This document shows positions 44,468 through 48,887 of a stretch of DNA of 48,887 nt, in pieces; positions within the stretch are counted from its first letter, which is position 1; each line of letters opens with the position of its first letter. The notes below the pieces were generated by a model. That model was not told the origin of the DNA. It worked only from the letters and a program-made list of their open reading frames with translations, and did not search any database. The translations under genes and the position numbers were made by a program. This DNA is from Nanobdellota archaeon. GTDB lineage: Archaea; Nanobdellota; Nanobdellia; Pacearchaeales; GW2011-AR1. The DNA is taken from contig JAHJSH010000029.1 in the NCBI GenBank assembly GCA_018830525.1, positions 169,697 through 218,583 of the forward strand, written 5' to 3'.

Positions 44468-47400
44468 ATTTTAATCTTCCCTTTAAATCGCTTCGCCATT
44501 TTCTGCATCATCTTTTTGTCAATCTTTCCTTCGGCTAAACCTTCTGCTGAACTCATACCCATCATATCTTTTATCATTTTATACTGTTTTAGGAGTTCTC
44601 GGATTTCGGTTGTTGTTGTTCCACTTCCTTTCGCGATTCGTTGAATCCTAGAAGTTTGTTTTTCCATAACTTCAGGGTTCTCAATTTCTTCTTCAGTCAT
44701 ACTTGAGATTGCGTTTTTCCAATGAGCCATTTTCTTTTCTTGTTTTGCTAAAACATCTTTTGGGACTTTTGCGGCGTTCATTCCTGGAATCATTCCAAGC
44801 ATTTTATCCATGCTTCCAAGTTTGTTCATCTGTTCTAATTGTCCGTATAAATCTAGGAGTGTGAATTTTCCTTCTTGCATTCTTTCTTCAATTCGCTTTT
44901 GTTGTTTTTCGTCTGTTGCGGATTTGACATGTTCGAGAAGTGCATTAAGGTCGCCCATTCCGAGAAGTCTTGAGATGAAAGATTCTGGGTCGAAGATTTC
45001 TATTTCATGAATTTGTTCTCCAATACCGATGAAGAAGACTTGTGCTTTTGTTTCGGCGCAGGCGGTTAAGGCCCCCCCGGCTTTTGAGGTTCCGTCCATT
45101 CTCGTGATGATTACTCCGTCAACTGAAAGTGCTTTTTGAAATTCTTCTGCTTGTGTTTTTGCGGCTTGTCCGATGTCGGCAGGCATAACTAAAATCCTGT
45201 AATCAGGTTTCAAAGTTTTATCTAGCTTTTCTATTTCTTTAATTAATTCTTTGTTAAGTCCGTCTCGCCCGGCCGTGTCTATTAGAACTAAGTCGTATTT
45301 TTTGAGTTCTTTTGCATATTGTTTTATTATTTTTATTGGGTCTTTTTCTTTTTTGTCGATGAATACTGGGAGCTTTGCTTTCTTTGCCATTTGTTCGAGT
45401 TGGTCCATTGCTGCAGGTCTTTGAGTGTCCAGTCCTAGAAGTGCGACTTTTCTTCCCCGTTTTGCATAATAGAATCCTAGTTTTGCGATTGTTGTGGTGT
45501 TGTGAATAATGATTCCTTCTGCGATGAAACTATGATTATCTTTAACGGTTAAGTCATAAACATATTCAGAGTCATTTTTTATTTTATTGGTGTTTTTTAC
45601 TTGAATCCAACTTACATCTGAATTTACAATGTTTTTAATATTGGCTAGACTGCTTTGAGAATCAAAATTTTTATACATTTTTAAAATTTGATTGTCCCTT
45701 GTTGTTAATTCTATACTTGAAGGTGTTTTTGTTATTATTTCATTTTTTTCAAGAGAATAAATTATACTGTTTATGGATTCTTTTGAATGGTTTTCTAAGC
45801 TATCGTTTTTAATGTCGTTTAAGAATAAATTGAATTTTCCTTTTTCTTTAGAGATGTAGAGTAGGAATAGTTTTAGTAATTTCTCTCTTGAAATAAAACC
45901 TTTCTTTTCATAAATCCCATAACTATAGACTGCGTTGTTTTGTATCTCCCCAATTGAGAATCCAAGATTTAGTCTTAATTGTTTTAAGGATTTCCCCATT
46001 GGTATCATATCTTGTTTTCCACTTCCTTGAATTAATCCAATTTTCTTATAATTATTTGAGGCGTCTTGTTTTCTTTTTACTTTGTATCCAATAATTTCGT
46101 TGTATCTTTCGGCATTTTTTGCTGTGATAGATAGTCTGAAGTATTCCCTGTTATTAATTTCTTTTTTGGAAAATGAGGAAACTATTTCGAATCTATATAG
46201 AAGCATGTTTAGTTCCTTTAATAGGGATTGGCTTTCTGAGGATATTTCGATATGTCTACGGTTTTTTGAAGGATATGAGTCGCAATCAAAATATGCTTGT
46301 ATGAAATTTCTTGCTGTTTCGTTGTCTGATTTTAATATTTGTTTTGGGATTTTAAGACTTCTTCCCTTTTTCCCAGGGGTTAGGTTGAATATTGACATTA
46401 GTTCTACGAGAGTTGTTGATACTAATCTTATTTGATAAAGATTTTTTGTTCTTTTGTCTTTATTTATTGAAGGGGAAAGATTGAATAATATTTTTGATAA
46501 TTCTGTAATTCTTTCTATTATTTCCGGGTCTTCGTTTGTAATTTCAATATAACTTTTTTCTATGTGTCCATCACCTATTAAATATCCTATAAATTCTGAA
46601 AATTCTTTTGTTAGATATAATGGGAATGTTATTATCTTGTTGCCGTTTTTGCTTTTCAGTCTAATACTTTTGTGATTTATTTTGTTTATTAGTTCTAAGG
46701 GTATTTTTCCTTTTTTTAATTTACTTGTAAAACAGCAATAATTAACTTTGTTTTTTAGTTTGCTGTGAATTTCTTTTAGATTTTTGTCTTCTTTTTTCAG
46801 AATATTTTTTATTTCTTCTTGGGAAAGATAGGTTGATAGATTTAGTTTCTTTATATCATTGAATAGGTTTATTGTTTTTCCGTCTACGGTATATTTTTGT
46901 GGAATTGCTACAAAGTCATTTGGAGTTATTTCTTCTGCTTTTATTTGGATTACGTTTCCTTCTCGAAGTACGAAAAAGGGGTGTTCTGGGGTGACTTTTA
47001 TGGAATAATCATTTCCGTTATCAAGATGTACTTCAATTAGGTCTTCTTTTTTTAATTTCCATAGGTGAGTTACTTCTTTGTTTTCTATTCTGCAAGTTTT
47101 TGGGTTAAAGGAGGGAACGGTGATTTTTTTATTTTCTACATTTATTAGCTCTCCATCGTTTAATTTTTCGGATTTTATAGAGATATATCTGTTGTAGAGG
47201 TTTTCTGCGGAAATTATTTCTCCAGAGGTTAGTTGTATTTTGCATTTTTTGTGGACGCACTTTCCAGCACCATAAAGACCCATAAACATAATGCTTGCTT
47301 TCTTTGGAAGTTTAAGCTCAGTTTTTTGACCAAGAAGTAAACTGATTTCATCATGAATTAATTTGACTAGTTGTTCCTTCTTATCGATTCCTTTGATTGT

Positions 47401-47586
47401 TTCATCGTAAGCTAGATTTTTTATCTTCTGGGAGAGTGCGAAGACTAATTCTACATTTACGTCCGCTTCAATCAGTGCCCTTTGGATATCTTTTACGATT
47501 CCATCTATGAGTTTCTTATCTACAAAGATTGCGTTTGAAATCTTTTTCATTCCGGATTTCAAGGCCGAGCCTAGTTTATCTAGCAT
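44464..47586 (-). CDS. srp54: Signal recognition particle protein SRP54 with one intein
   Basis: MFMGLYGAGK|TTTIAKLGFYYAKRGRKVALLGLDTQRPAAMDQLEQ...LVLIDTAGRDGLNKEL...TRMDGTSKAGGALT and M domain; 453 aa after intein removal. Confidence 0.96.
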   Translation of the reverse strand: MLDKLGSALKSGMKKISNAIFVDKKLIDGIVKDIQRALIEADVNVELVFALSQKIKNLAYDETIKGIDKKEQLVKLIHDEISLLLGQKTELKLPKKASIMFMGLYGAGKCVHKKCKIQLTSGEIISAENLYNRYISIKSEKLNDGELINVENKKITVPSFNPKTCRIENKEVTHLWKLKKEDLIEVHLDNGNDYSIKVTPEHPFFVLREGNVIQIKAEEITPNDFVAIPQKYTVDGKTINLFNDIKKLNLSTYLSQEEIKNILKKEDKNLKEIHSKLKNKVNYCCFTSKLKKGKIPLELINKINHKSIRLKSKNGNKIITFPLYLTKEFSEFIGYLIGDGHIEKSYIEITNEDPEIIERITELSKILFNLSPSINKDKRTKNLYQIRLVSTTLVELMSIFNLTPGKKGRSLKIPKQILKSDNETARNFIQAYFDCDSYPSKNRRHIEISSESQSLLKELNMLLYRFEIVSSFSKKEINNREYFRLSITAKNAERYNEIIGYKVKRKQDASNNYKKIGLIQGSGKQDMIPMGKSLKQLRLNLGFSIGEIQNNAVYSYGIYEKKGFISREKLLKLFLLYISKEKGKFNLFLNDIKNDSLENHSKESINSIIYSLEKNEIITKTPSSIELTTRDNQILKMYKNFDSQSSLANIKNIVNSDVSWIQVKNTNKIKNDSEYVYDLTVKDNHSFIAEGIIIHNTTTIAKLGFYYAKRGRKVALLGLDTQRPAAMDQLEQMAKKAKLPVFIDKKEKDPIKIIKQYAKELKKYDLVLIDTAGRDGLNKELIKEIEKLDKTLKPDYRILVMPADIGQAAKTQAEEFQKALSVDGVIITRMDGTSKAGGALTACAETKAQVFFIGIGEQIHEIEIFDPESFISRLLGMGDLNALLEHVKSATDEKQQKRIEERMQEGKFTLLDLYGQLEQMNKLGSMDKMLGMIPGMNAAKVPKDVLAKQEKKMAHWKNAISSMTEEEIENPEVMEKQTSRIQRIAKGSGTTTTEIRELLKQYKMIKDMMGMSSAEGLAEGKIDKKMMQKMAKRFKGKIKI
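45499..47259 (-). mobile_element. SRP54 intein (587 aa), Walker A insertion
   Basis: GAGK|CVHKKCKIQLTSGEIISAENL ... VYDLTVKDNHSFIAEGIIIHN|TTTIAK; FIGYLIGDGHI and FIQAYFDCDSY. Confidence 0.96.
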
Positions 47587-47677
47587 AGAAATAAGGGGAA
47601 ATTGTGGATTAATAAGTTTTGGGTTTGGTAAAGAAGGGCTCAGATAACTTTAAATATTTCTTTATCGGTTTAAAGAT

Positions 47678-48232
47678 ATGGATAAAGGGGAAAAAGATAA
47701 GATAAAAAATTATGTTCGATATCTGTTGAGTCAAGGTCGCTCAAAAAAACAGATTCATGATGAACTTGTGGGAAAGGGTTTTGATCGTTTTTTAATTAGG
47801 GAGCTTGTTTATCCTAATTTGAAATTATTGGTTTATTCGGGGATTGTTTTGATTGCTATGATTCTGATTATTGGGTGGTTTTATTTTTTCATGATGATTT
47901 CAGGGAATAATATTGATATTAAACCAATTGCAAAAGAGACTACTCTGGAAAGTGTTGGAGGAATTGAGGTTAGTAATGTAGAGATAAGGGAAGAGAATGG
48001 AAATAAGATTATCGAGGTTTACCTGAAGAATAATTTAGATGAGGATTATGACGCTCCGATTGAAATAAAGGCTATGTCTGGAGAGTTTTATTTGACTTGG
48101 ATGGAATTGAGGGGGATTGCTCCTGGGAAAACTTTGAAAAGTTCCGCGCCAGGTTTTAAGACCCCGGAAAAAACCGTTAAGATTTCTTTGAATTCTCAGG
48201 AAGTTTATGAGGAGGTCTTTTTATTCGCATGA
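47678..48232 (+). CDS. Single-TM protein with extracellular-type domain
   Basis: N-term helical YLLSQGRSKKQIHDELVGKGFDRFLI, TM LLVYSGIVLIAMILIIGWFYFFMM; TATA-like tttaaata about 22-29 bp upstream. Confidence 0.55.
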   Translation: MDKGEKDKIKNYVRYLLSQGRSKKQIHDELVGKGFDRFLIRELVYPNLKLLVYSGIVLIAMILIIGWFYFFMMISGNNIDIKPIAKETTLESVGGIEVSNVEIREENGNKIIEVYLKNNLDEDYDAPIEIKAMSGEFYLTWMELRGIAPGKTLKSSAPGFKTPEKTVKISLNSQEVYEEVFLFA

Positions 48233-48495
48233 AGTTTAAATTTAATAAATATAAAGTTGTAATTTCTGTTTTAGTTATCCTTCTGATTTTGTCGTTGGGA
48301 TATATCTCTTTTGATAGTTGGAAAGAAAAAAAGAATTTGAGGGAAATTTCAATTTATCAGGCTGGGATGAACGAGGGATATGCTCAAGCGATAATAGGTG
48401 TTATGGCTCAGGCAGATTCTTGTGATCCGGTTTCAGTTTATGAGGGGAATAATACTGTTAACCTAATAAATGTTGAATGTTTGGTACAAGAATGA
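48229..48495 (+). CDS. Single-TM small protein
   Basis: YKVVISVLVILLILSLGYISF; ATGA overlap with previous gene. Confidence 0.55.
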   Translation: MKFKFNKYKVVISVLVILLILSLGYISFDSWKEKKNLREISIYQAGMNEGYAQAIIGVMAQADSCDPVSVYEGNNTVNLINVECLVQE

Positions 48496-48887
48496 AAAGA
48501 GGATTAGTTTTGTTAGTGATTTTATTTAGTTTGAGTTTTGTTTCTGCGGTTGATGATGCGAATATCTTTGGGCATAAGATGACTGAGATTGCTTGGGGGG
48601 ATGGAAGTACTTGTAGTAGTGGAGTTATCACGGGGATAAGTAGTTCAGGGACGGCGGCTTGTGGTGTTTCTACTGCTAATTCTTTGGCTGCATTAGATGG
48701 AACTCCGGCTCAAGCGGTTTATGTTGATAATGATGGGAGGGTCGGTATTGGGATGACGGCACCTGATGTACCTCTTAGCGTAGCAGGAAATGTAAGGGCA
48801 TTGAATTTTATAGGACCAGAGGATATTCAGTTCGGTATTTATACTAATAAAGATTATTCTTCCGGAGCGGCGATTCAATTTTATGGA
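48492..48887 (+). CDS. Secreted protein with tail-fibre-like repeat, truncated by window end
   Basis: MKRGLVLLVILFSLSFVSA signal peptide; YVDNDGRVGIGMTAPDVPLSVAGNVRALNFIG; open at window end. Confidence 0.6.
   Translation, partial: MKRGLVLLVILFSLSFVSAVDDANIFGHKMTEIAWGDGSTCSSGVITGISSSGTAACGVSTANSLAALDGTPAQAVYVDNDGRVGIGMTAPDVPLSVAGNVRALNFIGPEDIQFGIYTNKDYSSGAAIQFYG

Noticed and set aside
1-48887. CRISPR array, rRNA genes, transposase or tyrosine/serine integrase genes
   Set aside because: No regularly spaced direct repeats, rRNA-like sequence, DDE transposase or integrase motifs noticed; homing endonucleases are all within inteins.

Overview
Archaeal chromosome segment, probably a DPANN-type (Woese-/Pacearchaeota-like) genome; lineage is inferred from gene content, not computed. 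It has four main parts. (1) About 22 kb of surface-filament and secretion genes: a TadA/ArlI-like ATPase, a TadC/ArlJ-like membrane protein, about ten consecutive small proteins with class III prepilin-like N-termini (K/R-K/R-G/A followed by a hydrophobic helix), a GGDAK prepilin peptidase, a LamG-bearing pilin-like adhesin and three tandem paralogous membrane proteins. (2) Information-processing genes: EF-1beta, RPA-like SSB, RadA, S27e, aIF2alpha, Nop10, RecJ/DHH, S15, tRNA-Gln(TTG), Bud32 and SRP54. (3) Very large secreted Cys-rich proteins. (4) Six inteins in three NTPases: two in the TadA-like ATPase, three in RadA and one in SRP54. Three of the six sit at the same G-K|T position of the Walker A loop. 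Other points worth a second look: an in-frame TAA inside the giant Cys-rich repeat gene; a repeated long-hairpin intergenic element (two copies, one bounded by a 15-bp perfect inverted repeat); a structured element between recJ and rpS15; a five-hairpin leader before aIF2alpha; tRNA-3'-end-like repeats flanking an AAA/DUF4143 ATPase next to tRNA-Gln; a small RHH-like regulator with an operator-like palindrome between TATA box and start codon inside the pilus operon; and degenerate HIT and family-4 UDG proteins lacking expected catalytic or Fe-S residues. All calls are by eye from sequence and the supplied ORF track. No database search or folding program was run.
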